A stretch of 64,000 nucleotides of DNA from positions 682,001-746,000 of the forward strand of contig CP137325.1 of NCBI GenBank assembly GCA_033182465.1, given 5' to 3'. The DNA comes from Sanghuangporus weigelae (Eukaryota > Basidiomycota > Agaricomycetes > Hymenochaetales > Hymenochaetaceae). Of this stretch, positions 10,741 to 22,907 are shown one piece after another; within the stretch, counting starts at the first letter, position 1; each line of letters starts with the position of its first letter. The notes beneath the pieces are model-generated. The model did no database searches. It worked only from the letters and a program-made list of their open reading frames with translations, and was not told the DNA's origin. A program made the translations under genes and the position numbers.

Positions 10741-11531
10741 TCCAGATACAACCGTCTTCGCATGCTGTAAAAAATATTTCCGAGCCGTATTTTATAAAAT
10801 ATTCTCACAGAAATCAGTTACACGGAATAAAGCGGCATCACTGCGGCACTATCTGTAGCATAGAGATAAAGTCGGTCGCACTACCTTCAAAGCGTATATT
10901 ACTTCTGTTGTGTTCCTAGCTACGTAGAACACGGGCATGGATACAGTACTGACATTTATAGTACGCCAAGCTAAGCCGACATCAAATCACGTAATTCTGT
11001 ATGAGATATTTCTTACATAATACAGGATAAAGCACAAGGTTTCCATCCGTCATCCGTACTTCTTCACACCACTCCTCATTCTTTCTTCCTAAGTGCAATC
11101 TCTTCTCGGCTCTATTCTGTGTGACTTACAAACTGACACTCGAAGATCCATTTGCACTCGTAGAAATCAGATTGAAGATGGTGCCTGCAGGATTTTCATT
11201 GAAGAAGGGACAGAACGTCGCCTTCGCAAGAAATGCCTTCCTTTACGAGTGATTTTTAATTTTAACCAGGAGGTCTTTGGTAATTAACGCCACTCATCCC
11301 CACAATCATTGGATGATACGTGTGGGTTCATATTCATCATGATGGTGAAGAGATTCTCAGCGGCTGTCGGAGTGTAGCTAATCTTGTGTGATGCTTACCA
11401 CTAGCGGCACTGCAATACTCTTCGCGAGAGGCCATCATTGAAATGAACTGCCACTGGCCAGATGCCTGGGTCTTGTGCCATACCTTTTAACTCTTCTTCT
11501 CTCACCTTCCTCGCGGAAAAGATACCCTGCC
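10741..11531. other. Divergent intergenic region
   Basis: About 800 bases upstream of both the minus-strand small secreted protein gene and the plus-strand DUF6533 gene. It is AT-rich, with short open frames only. No gene, repeat or RNA structure supported. Confidence 0.4.
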
Positions 11532-12879
11532 ATGTCCACACTGGATTGCTCGGATCTACTCAATCCAACGACCGTTCTTGCGTTTCTACCTCCGGACACC
11601 GCGAAAGAGCTTGAAGTGTCGCGGTATATCTATGTGGCGAGTCTCGGGGTGCGTTTGTTGAACGATAAAAAATGCAGTCATCTCATTAACATTGTTACTA
11701 AAGGCTTTCGCCTGGGATCTCTTCTCCAATGTGCCCTTGGACTACCAACTCCTCTTCAAGTCAAGGATTGTACCAGCTGTGGTGGTATATTTCATTTCAA
11801 GGTGGGCTAAGCCATAATGCTATATACGATGTTCCTATTCCTCACTCTATCGTTAGGCTCTTCTCACTCGCATATATTGTCTTGTCTACCATATTTCAAG
11901 GTAAGCACGGCAGCTAGCAGTAATTATCAAACCTTCCATCTAATATCATTCAAGTCGGAAGTGTAGGGAACTGTCAAGCTCTCTTAATTGCCCTCGGCGT
12001 CTGCTTCGCAATCGCAGTACCAGCAACCTCATTGCTATTCGTGTTTCGAATTCGAGCTGTATTCCACAGGCACAAATATGTCGTCTGGCTCTTCTTTTTC
12101 CTCTGGTTAGCCGTTCTCGGCGGATGCATTACGGTTCCTTTCGCCATAAATGGCGCGCATATCGGCCCAACTTCGAACTGCATCAACGTAGGCGTTAAGC
12201 CGTTTAGTTCCGTGGGGATCGTCATTTCAGCGGTAAATGACCTTCTTGTCCTAGTCGCCATTTCGATAAAGCTCGCGCATAACTCGAATGGTGGAGGACG
12301 GATGGAAAACTTCTGGAGCGGAGGGGCATTACCACAGCTGTCCAAGGCCGTCCTCCAAAGTGGTCAGCAGTATTATCTGTACGTCAATTTCTTGATGCAC
12401 ATCGGAATATCCAAATCCCATGTGTTTCAAACAATAAATATTTCCGGTTACTAAATTTTTGTTGCTATAGAATCACGGTCGGATGGAACGTGCTAGCTAT
12501 GGTAATGATCCTCGCTCCTTCCGTTCCACCGGTGTACCGTGCGATGTTCACCATCCCAAGTCTCGCAATCGAGAACGCCATGGCTTGCAAAGTCTACCGC
12601 GACGTCAAATTCGGCCTCATCCGAGAGAGCGGGGGCTCAAACTCCGAACCTAGCAGCCAGCACTCTAGAGGACACTATCAGCATGGTTTCTGGCGCCCCG
12701 CTCAGGGTGGAGCGAAGCCGAACTCTCCACACGATCCCGCAGGAATAGTCGTATCGACATCGATCTCAAGCACAGTCGACCCACCTATGGAACTCGATCT
12801 TCGCATCCCATCAAACGGTCGCACTTCCTCGACATATGATCGAAACCCCGATTCCAAATTTAGTGGTCTTCCTGTCTGA
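11532..12879 (+). CDS. DUF6533-type seven-helix membrane protein
   Basis: Five phase-consistent exons: 11532-11648, 11704-11801, 11857-11900, 11955-12378, 12471-12879, giving 363 residues. The N-terminus ends in VSRYIYVASLGAFAWDLFSNVPLDYQLL; this 'YI..ASL....WD......DEV' pattern is the DUF6533 signature found almost only in Agaricomycetes. Hydrophobic helices follow: VVVYFISRLFSLAYIVLS, ALLIALGVCFAIAVPATSLLF, VVWLFFFLWLAVLGGC, GIVISAVNDLLVLVAISI and VGWNVLAMVMILAP. The last 90 residues form a polar, serine-rich cytosolic tail. The family has no known activity. Its topology resembles a receptor or channel, but that is inference. Confidence 0.85.
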
Positions 12880-13790
12880 TGATGACGAACTTCCGTTCCT
12901 TCCGCTTCCTCTCGAAGGGGTGTTCTACGATCATCACCTAATGAGTAATATTATACATGTAAGAATATCATAAACGACAGGCTTCTTTTCATCTGTTAGT
13001 ATACGCTGCTTCTCTGCTCCTCAATTCTGCATGTTCATCATGAGATCATGATGATGTTTTCTTCCCCAAGGACTTTGAGATGTAGAACAAAACCTGTCTT
13101 GGTTATTCTATTTGTTGTCGTCGCTGCGTCAAATTCTCGAAATACTCTCCCAGTAGTAAATTTGGCCATGAAACACACCGATTGATGGAGCATAGCAACA
13201 TGCATCATGAGCGCAAGCGCCCTCATTAATTGGGCCAACATTTTCTCTACACCGATAATTGAGCTGGAAGAAAGCAGAGCAAAGTAAGTCGCACAAGGTT
13301 ATGTATGTATACAGCTGTTTATTGCTTTATTTACGTTTTATTCGCTCTACATCTCTCCTAAGAAGCGCCAGGAATGAAAAACAAAAGCGAAACAAGACGA
13401 ACAGAAAAAAGGGGAGGGATAGCAAATGCGATCGATACATACAAGGAAAGGGAATAAACACACCTGAACTTGAAAAAAAAAATGAAAGAAAGCCAGGGAA
13501 CAAAACATAGTATCAAAATATTGCACCTATATCCAAAATGTGGCTCGAGAGACGAGAGAAAAGATGGACCATAGAATAGAATGGAACGGAATAAAATAAC
13601 CCTAGACTTCCAAAGAATCTAAGAATGCTAATAAAATAGACGTAACCCTCCCGAACTCGACGATAGTGCCGAAGAAAAGTAAGACAGATACGAGGAAGGA
13701 CAAATGTGCTTAATGGCCGGGTCAGCATATAAACCGTAAGGGAAACGTGACAGAAAGTACTCGAAGCAGCTGAGATGACAGAGTAACCCA
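12880..13790. other. Convergent 3' spacer
   Basis: About 900 AT-rich bases between the converging DUF6533 gene (plus) and the RRM gene (minus). It includes purine-rich runs near 13370-13500. No gene supported. Confidence 0.45.
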
Positions 13791-16700
13791 TCAAGCACCC
13801 AGTCGTATTTCTGCACCAGTCTCTGCTGAATGTGTTCGTCGCGACGTAGGATGCCCCGGAGAGGTTTCCTCGCCGAAGCTCGAATGGCGCGCGACTGACA
13901 CACTATTTATCTTATCTTCCACAGGCGACACTGATTCTGTCCTCTGGATATTACTTTTCACTGCCTCCACGTACTTCGCATTTCGATTTGTCGAAGATGG
14001 TCCAAAACGTACGGACGCCATATCTTGTGCTAAGCCTTTCAGAGACGAGTCTGTTCTTGGAACCGCAGTTGCATCATCAGCACCACCCGCATTTTCATCA
14101 CTCCTCCATGATGTTGCACCAGAACTCGAGCTTCTCGCTCGTCCTGCATCCGCATCCTCACTAGGCCCATTTTCACTACTTGTCGGAGCAGAACCAGTTG
14201 CTGAATCATTTCTTTCATGCACCGGCCGCTCACTTGAGTTACCTTCTCCAGTATTCATCGAGTTGCCGTCTCTCAAAATTTCATTTGCCAGGCCAGAACT
14301 GCCTAACGCAGACACAGGCGGGAAATACCCTTCATGTCTTGGCTGTGCACTAGGGCCAACAGGCGGGAAATAACCGTTCGGTTCTTCGCCATACGGGCCC
14401 CCATTAGGATCCTGGAAATAATATGGGCTACCGGGCTGGCTCCCTGGATGCGAATGTAAGCCGTAAGGCGGGTGTACCATCACAGGCGAACCCACTGCAG
14501 GGTTAAGGTATGAACCTCGAGGTGGACCGCCATTTGGTCGCCCGTAGAATGCGCCTGGGCTCATCACCGTTCCAGGGGTGAACGGTTGGAAAACATGATG
14601 AGGAAGATGCATTGACGGACTCATGAGAGCCATACCCATGCCTCTCGTTATCGGGTTCCCAGCCGAATCAGTCGGCTGTCCTGGCGGAGGATATCCTTCG
14701 GTAGGTGGAGCCGTGCCGCCTTCCGCTGGCGTGGGTGGTATTGCACTATTACCACCTCCCGGTACGCCGGGCGAAGGTTGCGGGACGAACGAGAAGCTGG
14801 GCATACTCGGTGTTATTGGGGGAAGCCCATGTGGAGTCATGTTAGACGGGTGCATATGTGCAGGAACTGGGTATGGATGCATTGGACTCATTGGTCCATA
14901 CGATGGATAACTTGCGTAAACAGGCGGAGAAACTGGATGCCCAGGTGGTGACATTGGGTGATGATGGGGGGAATATAGGGGGAAGGAAGAAACGGGTATC
15001 GGAGGCGGGAGAGAAATCGGGCCTGGATGAGCAGGATGAGAAGAACGAGGCGATGCCGAGTTGGCAGAACTCGATTGGCCAGGTCGGTCTGATATAGAAG
15101 ATTCCGCCACACTGCTTGACGAGGACGCGAATGTACTAGTTGGACCCTCCGACTTCTGTACCCCAGATGACGTGGATGGCCGCTGAGAAAATAGAAACGA
15201 GCTAACTCCAGAGGCTGCGAGCGGGGCTGACGCTGATGACACAGGTAGAAATTGACTCGTTAGTCTTTTGCCTTTGGTCGGCGAAGCCGGAGAGGTGTCC
15301 AAAACGTGTGATACCGAGGAGCCTAGTGAAAGAGTTGCAGTAACACCTCTCCCTTCAACATTCACACCAGCAGACAAACCGGAATTGGACCCTCGTCGAC
15401 TGGTAGAAGCTGATACTGTTCCGATCGGCAGAGGTATCTTCTGGCGCCGTTCTGCAAGACTCGGACTTGTACCTGGAAGGTGAATACTGAAGGGCGAAAC
15501 AGACGTCTCGCTACCGGTCGAGCTCACGCGGGTGCGTGGTTGATCGGTCCCAATGCTACTGCTAGTCGTGGGTCGTGATTGTGATTGAACCGGGAACGAC
15601 TCTTGTAGAGCCTGTAGGTTTGCACCAATCGTCTGTGCTTGGATCGGAAATCCGCCTCCATTCCCATTATTACTGCTCTGGCTGGTTGTACTCAGACTAC
15701 TCAAATTGGTATACCGATCGATCGTATGCCCGCCGACAAGCTGCTGCAATTGTACAGCTTGAAGGAGTGCGGCCTGCGTGAAAGATGTCGTAGGTTGAAC
15801 AGGCGTCGCGAGATTGGAAGGACGCGGAGACAGGTTGCAAGAAAGAGGCGATGGCGCGCTGTATTTATCGTAATGTACCTTCAGCGTCCGTCCGCTGTAG
15901 TCAAACCTGAGAGTCTCAATAAGTGTTATATTATAGAGTAGAGATATGATCACGAAGCCTACCCATTAAACATCGCAACAGCTCGCTCCGCGTCAATCTC
16001 ATTTGCAAAAGTGACCGTCCCAAATCCCCTCGATCGGCCATCGGGGCCTAACGACACGTCTGCACGAAGGATAGTGCCAGCTTGTCGAAACAAGTCTTTC
16101 AGATCCTGCCATTGGCAGTGAAATGGGAGCTAAGATAGTTATCAACACCACCGAACTCGCTTGCTTTATACATGTGCACTCACATTGCCGACAAAGAGGC
16201 ATCGCATTCCAAGGCTAGATCTGGACTGATCTCTATCGAGGTCAGTACCCAATCCTCCTCGACCTAGTGTGCCGAGAAATGGGTCTAAACCACCAGTGTC
16301 TGGTCTACCTGACGTTCCTTGGTTTATCGAAAGTTCCTCTTTTTCTTTAACTTGCTGTGCCTGCTGCTGCTGTTGGAGAGTAATCAAGCCCGGATTGATT
16401 GTATTAATTGGGGAGTTGTGGGATGCTCCAGCAAGAGGCGCAGTCGCTGCCAGTAGAGACGGACTTGCTCCGTTTCCCGACAGTTGCTGAGATATAAATG
16501 GAACAGCGGGATGCGGCGACGGAACATGCAGGCCATTCAAAGCCCCGATGTTTGCAGACAAACCATTGACAGCGCCCATCGTTAAAGATGGTATGCCTAT
16601 ACTTGGAACCACTCCGGCGGTGTTCGCCTCAGCGTCCGGTCCATGAACGGCACCAAGCCGATCGAGGCGCACTTCGAGAACGCGACCCTGCCAATTATAG

Positions 16701-17433
16701 CCGTTGAACATGTCGACGGCGCGCCCCGCATCTTCGGCCGACGCGAGGAGGACTGTGCCATAGCCGCGCGACCGGTTGTCCGGAGTGAGTGAGACGTCGG
16801 CGCGAAGGACCGTTCCGGCGCGCCGGAAAAGATCTTTGAGATCCTGCCAACGTACGCGGTATGGAAGCTAGATTGCCAGAACGAGTGAATGACAATTTAA
16901 AAAAAATGTCGTAAGTCAATGCAATTTCCGTATTTTTAAACTTAAAATGTAAATTTAGATGATCGATTTCAGAAGCACGAGCTGCGGAAGCATCGAGGAA
17001 GCTCTTCCGAAGCCGATGCTCCACTCCACCCATGCATACTTCATTGCGACGACATCGATGCGCAAGGGAATGGGTTCGGAGCGCATGGGCAAAGGGAATA
17101 TACTCACGTTACCTGTGAACAGCTGCGTACGTGTGTCTTTTCCAGGTGGAGGTCGCCCATCCGACCTTGGCTGAGTTGAGGTTGCCTGCTTGATCACCGC
17201 TTCTACCTCTTCGTCGCTTGGCAACGTCGGCGGCGCCGCAGAAGTCGTGGATGTGCTCGGACTACCAGGGGATGTGTGTCCGGATGTAGGACTTGGAGAG
17301 AGAGAAGAGGGGTTGGGTGACGAAGACATGGGCGCACTCTTATACGCACCCAAATTCTGTTCAGGTAGTAAAATCAATACGATCCAAAACATCATAAAAC
17401 AGGTATAATACATACCGAGCGCAGAGTCGCCAT
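13791..17433 (-). CDS. Two-RRM RNA-binding protein with long disordered tail (Hrb1/Gbp2-like RRM pair)
   Basis: Five exons on the minus strand, in phase: 17416-17433, 17108-17356, 16184-16867, 15963-16129, 13791-15906, giving 1077 residues. Exon 1 encodes only MATLRS. RRM1 begins LFTGNLPYRVRWQDLKDLF and ends RVLEVRLDR. RRM2 begins CLFVGNLPFHCQWQDLKDLF and ends GRTLKVHYDKY. The near-identical WQDLKDLFR core in both RRMs suggests internal duplication, as in fungal Hrb1/Gbp2-type proteins that bind mRNA and shuttle through the nucleus. A glutamine-rich linker separates the RRMs. The remaining 700 residues are Ser/Pro/Gly/His-rich and apparently disordered, with many S-P sites. In two places an intron falls directly after the RNP2 'GN' dipeptide. 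The precise orthology is not certain. Confidence 0.85.
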
Positions 17434-20156
17434 AAGTGTTGAGAACAGACTGCTGAAAGAAGACGAACAGGGCGAAAAGACGGGCCTAATGAGAGAGTGG
17501 CGACAACGGGACGCGTGGTGGAGTGGAGTTTTCTCAATTGAGTAAAGTACCAAGTGCTGAGGTTCAGCGACGACAGCAGCCGTGAATGGAAAATCGTTGA
17601 CAGTGTCGCTCACGACGAGGACAGCGAACGTGTCGACGACGAGATGGGGACCAACGAGGACGATGAGGAGGACGAGGGCGGGGAGGGTGATGGTATGTCA
17701 AGAAGACGAAACATACAGGAAGAGGTAGTGTAGGGCCGGGGTGTGGAGCTGGGTTAGCCGAGTTGAGTAAAACGTCATCAGCCGATCTTCCTTTTTCCTC
17801 CGCGTCTCCCGCCACCTCGCAACCAGCACCACTCAAGCGCAGTCGCGATCAACCGCAGTGAGCAACAATCCCGACGCGTTCGGGCAGAAATGGCGGCCCA
17901 TTTTAAGAGATTAACCGTCAACGCGGATGCTTCCTACTCGCCCTGAAAATCACACACAGCGTCACTCAGCATGTGCAGGTCTAGACCCTTTTCTCATCAC
18001 ACAGAGTTTCCTTCCGTTCGCTACTACCTACCACACCGGCCGTCAATGCAAATTTCAAATTCTCTTGTTCTGCTGCCGGAAAATGTTGGCTTCGCTTGAG
18101 ATCAGTGCGAGTGTTATTTTTAAATGAGGGTACCTTCGACATTAAATATTATGTAATTCCTTTGATTACGAGTCTATTCCATACCGGATCTAAGGGTCTC
18201 CTGCTCTTTTCTGATGCATTGGCGTTTATATCATTTTGTTGTATATTCGGGCCATCTACAGTAGGTGGCAAAGTATTACATACGTAATGTCTTCCTCAAA
18301 ATCCAATATCTCGATCTGTAAATAGGAGTAGGTCAGCATGTTCTCATATGCATATTTTGTGGAAATGTTTCTCAGCAAAAGTTGGCAGTCCCAGCTTTTA
18401 CTAGCCGGATGTTTGCTTAACTAAAATTCACTGAAAAAAAAAGCATTGGATTAATTTATCCTCTGAATGCATGTGGTCTATGTCTCGTTGTATCCATAGC
18501 TATTCTTCCCTAATTCCACGATGCTAGTCTCACGTTTCAGTCAAATTTCTTATTCTAAAATCATCTGTCTGTAAAACTCAGTCACCTCAGCAAAAACACC
18601 TTTAAAATGAATATACGTGCCGTGTCCTACTGAGAAGCTTATCAATCGTCTCCATAGTGTTGGTCTATTGGGATCGGCTTCCTTTCAGGATGTTATTCGC
18701 ACTCAAAATTTTAGTCACGATCTCAGGCGAGATCTTTGTTGGAAAGTGATTGAAAATATCATCCCTGAAGTTAAAATGCCAGCAAAACAAAAAACAAAAG
18801 AGTTCCAAGCCTACTAAGAAAGCCGCCCATGATCGTATAATAATCACATCTTTTCAGCTCGCTCTACCTTGTCATCACCAGGTCCTGAATTTGAAACTGC
18901 AGAAGAAGACGTTCGACCGAGCTCCAATCGACGTGCCCCGGTGCTGACTTGACGCTGTAGTGCATTATGTAAGCCAAAATTCGATGCAGTTTGCGAACAC
19001 GTTCCAGTTGCTCCCGGATCTGCGGGGATATTCTCACATCGTTCTTCCGAGATGAATCCGAGATGTAGGTTTTGGAGCATTTGTCGACGCTATGTTGAAG
19101 AAATTCCCGCATAGGATCCGTAATGTATCACAGTGCAAGCCAAGCTTCCTCTGGAGTGCTTAAAATCAGGAATGTGTTAGCTGACCGATACACAGAAATA
19201 AAGTTGGAGGACGAACAAACCTGCTTCCGACGTACTTTATAAGCACCTTGTAAGAATCCAAATGGGCGTCGAAAAACTCATTCCCGGGGTTTGCTCAATG
19301 CTCCTCCCTTTGTTTCCAGATTGCACCTGGTAGTTGCTCTAAAGCCTCGCATCAATGGGATCCATTTCGCACCGCTTGTGTTAACGCCGATAACGCATAT
19401 GAGAGCTTTACGAGTTGGAAAAAGAAGAGAATCTCTCAAAGCGTACATCTCTTCCCGAACGCAAAGGAGGCCAAGTTCTCGTACCGCTCCGAACTCCTGA
19501 AGAAGCTGACGAAAATACGGATGTGTGGAAGCGATGGAAGCAAGCACCCGGCAGGCCGATGTATCATTGGACCCCTTTCTTGCCATTACTTAAAGTCCCT
19601 AAGGCTAAAAATGAACGGGTAAACGTACTTAGCATACCTGATTAACCCTCTCAGGTCTTTCCTGAGCTTCCTATCTGCCTTTGATCCGGCGGAGGAAAAA
19701 GCTCAGAATGAGATAAAACACGCGTACGTCGCTAAGTTTTGCACGGCCCAAATCCAAGACGTTCCACAGACCTGCTGAGTCCATTTTCAAACCTCGTCCC
19801 GAGGCTGCTGTAGAGATCTCCAACAGTGCATCCAGGGCCAGTCAAGTTGGAGGCTGTGACAGTCGAACCATTAGAGATATCAGCTATTGGGTCCTCTCCG
19901 CAAGCACTCCCATCCAGTACAGATCAATGTCATCTGTATTTGAGGACGCGCATGACCACTCCCGCAAACTTGGGAAATACCAGTAGTAACAGTAACAACG
20001 GCCAAGGTCACCAACCAACCAGATCTAGATGCTTCACCCCAAATCATGTAATTGGAAGGTTACATAATCTTCTCGCACACGCACATTCAATTTTCCGTCT
20101 GTCGGACCAGTAGCCTCCAGCTTAGTGTCGGTCACTTACTCTAGCCAGCAACTCGT

Positions 20157-20177
20157 GTTTTCGGCTTCGCCGAAAAC
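20157..20177. repeat. Perfect short hairpin, 9-bp stem and 3-nt loop
   Basis: GTTTTCGGC, loop TTC, GCCGAAAAC: a perfect inverted repeat inside gene-free DNA. It could be a transcription-end structure or the edge of an old element. No T-run or gene end adjoins it. Confidence 0.6.
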
Positions 20178-21495
20178 CCTGCTGGCCATAAATTCTAGTC
20201 TTTGTTACTGGTTATTCTGTCTATCCATCTTGATATAAATTCAACACATCAGTTGTACACTTGAAGTCAGGTGCACTGATTTGTGCATGTACAGAAATAA
20301 GAAAATAAAAGGAACTCCATTGAGCTTATCTGGTCTGTTCATATGTGGCAAAAACTTTTGCAGCTTTACCCAAATTAATCAGTTCAGTGGAACACACTGA
20401 ATTGAATCGTGCAAGGAGGAACAGAGTTTTTGGATGCTGATCACATTTGTTCATTGCATACATGTCTGAACATTTCCTAGTTTTTTTCCTTTTTTCCAGC
20501 AAGGCTTTAATAGTGCTTTGGACTATGAGCACCTCCATGTAACGCATACATGCTTTGAGTTTCCCTGCTTTTTTTCTGATTTTTTTTCCCTCAAAGAATG
20601 AATTAATGTGTTGATGAAGTGGTGTGGAGGCAGATCGACCCGCAGATCACCGGCGATCAAACTCCTTAATGTAGTAAGATTACCTCGGCATCACGCGGGA
20701 AATAAGAAAAGAAGCGCTCAAATTCAAGGTCCGAATTTAGTCAGCGATGGCTGTGTAGAAAAAGTACGGTCCGGTCCTGTTTTTAATATTAAGATACCTA
20801 CACAATCGCATCTGGGCTCGTTTTCCTCGAAGTACTCTCATCAATGCTTGTAAAGGCAAGGAGAAATTGCGGTCTCGTTTCCAAGACTATAAGTGTCCAG
20901 CTCCGGCAAATGCTCAAAGGCAACTAGCTGATGTTGTCTTTTATCAGTCATCCAACCAATTTTATGGGTTGAAGCAGCTGTAGAAGCGCGGCATTCACGC
21001 CCCTTTTTGCTCGCGAAAATGCCGATGCTCCTTATTGTCTTGACTTTGGAGTCGGCATTTCCTATTGCGTCGGTGGTTCGTTGTACCATCATCTTTGCAG
21101 ACCATACCATACCTCAGGCTCTTTCCGGCATGAATAGTGAAGCGGCAAGTTGCATCATTGCCTGTGGTAACTGTGGTAGCGAGCACTTGTAGTATTTTGT
21201 CCGGTACGATACCTGTGGAAAAGTGGAATATGTCTCTTGAAGCCCATGACACGAGGACATATCTGCAATGCCTATTGTATTGATGTGCTATTCTATTTAT
21301 AGTCTGATATGTGACCAGAGAGGAAACAAAAAACAACTCCGGACGATGTGTTCTTGGCGCTGACATCCAGTTGGGAACTAATAGAGAGACATCGTGAGCG
21401 GCGCCGTTGTCATAGGCCCCGCGAGCACACGGCCGAAAGCAATGACTACATGCCGAACTTGGATTCCTTCCTTGTTCAGCGCAATTTCTTTGCGG

Positions 21496-21503
21496 TATAA
21501 AAG
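21496..21503 (+). promoter_or_regulatory. TATA box upstream of the first GEgh16-like copy
   Basis: TATAAAAG lies 181 bases before the ATG at 21677, followed by a pyrimidine-rich leader. Such a strong TATA box fits a highly inducible secreted-protein gene. The gene itself now looks broken. Confidence 0.45.
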
Positions 21504-21676
21504 AATGGATTGCCTCTGCTGCTATCCCTTGGGATCCGGGTCCTCGTTCATCGACATCTTCATTCAGTCTTTACACTTCAACTTAGGAGCCGGTCCTCCT
21601 TTGATAATATCACTTTTTCACATTCACTTCAGACGTAACGAAATCAGCCTCCGTGCCGTTGCGGTTCTAAGTTGTT

Positions 21677-22356
21677 ATGTTTTCCAAATCGCTCTCGGCT
21701 GATTCTATTTTCTTGCTCGTTCTCTTGCTCCCATGCCAGGTCTTTGCGCACGCAATCATCTCACCGGCTATCGGTTTCTCCGGGACAGCAGCACGATCCG
21801 ATGTAACTCGCCCATCGAACAAGTTACCATGTGGCAATGGTGTTAATGTGGCAAAAGTCCTCGCTGGTTCTACGGCTGTTCAGGCAAACGCTAATGTATT
21901 CACTGTTACCGTAACTAACCCCAACGGGTAATATTATGCCAGTCCTACTTGTATAATAAGTGACTGAAGTGGTTACATCTAGTGGTAAAGACGGATCGTC
22001 AGATTGTCGATACTTCAATCGACCCGTCTGGAAGCGGCTCCTCCTTCATTGGTAGTTCTGTGACGATCACGAAGAATGTTGTTAGCGCGCCTTCAACAAC
22101 GGGTTCAGTCCAGGTGTCCGGCATCCTGCCTGCCGGCACGACATGTACTGGAGGAAACGACGGAGCAAGCTGCCTGGTGAGCTTCACTACTGGTGGCGGC
22201 TTTGGCAACTGCGTTCTCGTTTCTCAATGCGGTAGCATAGCTGCTTTCGCAGCAAGTACTTCTGGTACGACAAGGTCTGAGAACGGTCGGGACTGTAACA
22301 CCAATACAAACACCGCTGTATGTGCTTCTCTGTCAGGAAACTCCTTCTTACACTGA
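21677..22356 (+). pseudogene. GEgh16-like secreted protein, first paralog, frameshifted
   Basis: Exon 1 (21677-21927) is 251 nt, exactly the length of exon 1 in the intact paralog at 24697. It encodes a signal peptide followed by HAIISPAIGFSGTA and CGNGVNVAKVL. The second exon starts after TAG at 21982. Compared with the paralog, it lacks two bases in the segment just after GACGGATC (about 21994-22000). Splicing in phase therefore leads to an early stop, while the homologous protein (VDTSIDPSGSGSSF, LPAGTTCTGGNDGASC) continues in another frame. No alternative donor restores phase. The downstream frame also runs past the position where the paralog stops, to 22356. I call it a recent pseudogene. 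Family: GEgh16/DUF3129-like, a fungal secreted family linked to appressoria and host infection. Confidence 0.65.
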
Positions 22357-22907
22357 CACGGCTCTCATTTAGGGAACCCGACTCGCTCGATCTCTCAAGC
22401 TGCGCAAGTCTCTTAGAGAGTGTCTGGAACGGAATCGATCTTGGATCTGGGCAAACTAGTTTCTGGCGATTTATTCCGTTCGGATTACGCATTTTCTCGG
22501 CCGAGTTCTAAGATTATATCTTTCTCGTACCCGTAGGTCAAAGATGTGCTGTATTATGAAAAGGACACAGTTAGCCAGTCATAATTTCAACAGGACAAAA
22601 AACTGGCAGCTTCTCTATCAACTCAGCCATTCAGAGTCGCCCGACACCAGCCTGAGTATCCTACCGATGGGCTCTGTATTATTTTTTATTTCAATCTCGT
22701 TAGCTGTTCTCTTTCCTTGGCGGTGATAAGGATGTCGTTGTATGAGGTACTCTACAGAGAAGGAATCATTATATTCATCACAAAACACTGCTTCAATTGA
22801 AGTCAGTGCAGCGGAGTTGCCTGTGACTCAGAACTTCTGCTGTGAAAATGCAGCGTGTATTTTTGTGCACGTGATCGCGACTGAGTTTATGTAAATTTTA
22901 GTAAATT
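22357..22907. other. Spacer between pseudogene and inverted repeat
   Basis: No gene seen. At the right end, the ten-base word GTAAATTTTA occurs twice in tandem (22891-22910), abutting the left tip of the inverted repeat. Such a doubled word could be part of an insertion scar. Confidence 0.45.

Larger units (their letters stand above)
17434..21676. other. Gene-poor stretch of about 4.2 kb
   Basis: The left end holds the promoter and leader of the RRM gene. Beyond it I see only short frames. Two stretches look mildly coding on the minus strand (around 18864-19112 with SSRKNDVRISPQIREQLERVRK, and around 19278-19586 with HPYFRQLLQEFGAVRELG). They cannot be joined into a continuous gene and match no family I know. 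They may be remains of a decayed gene. Confidence 0.4.

Noticed and set aside
11532-12879. DUF6533 protein as a pheromone receptor (STE3-like)
   Set aside because: The N-terminal signature and helix pattern fit DUF6533, and no STE3 motifs are present.
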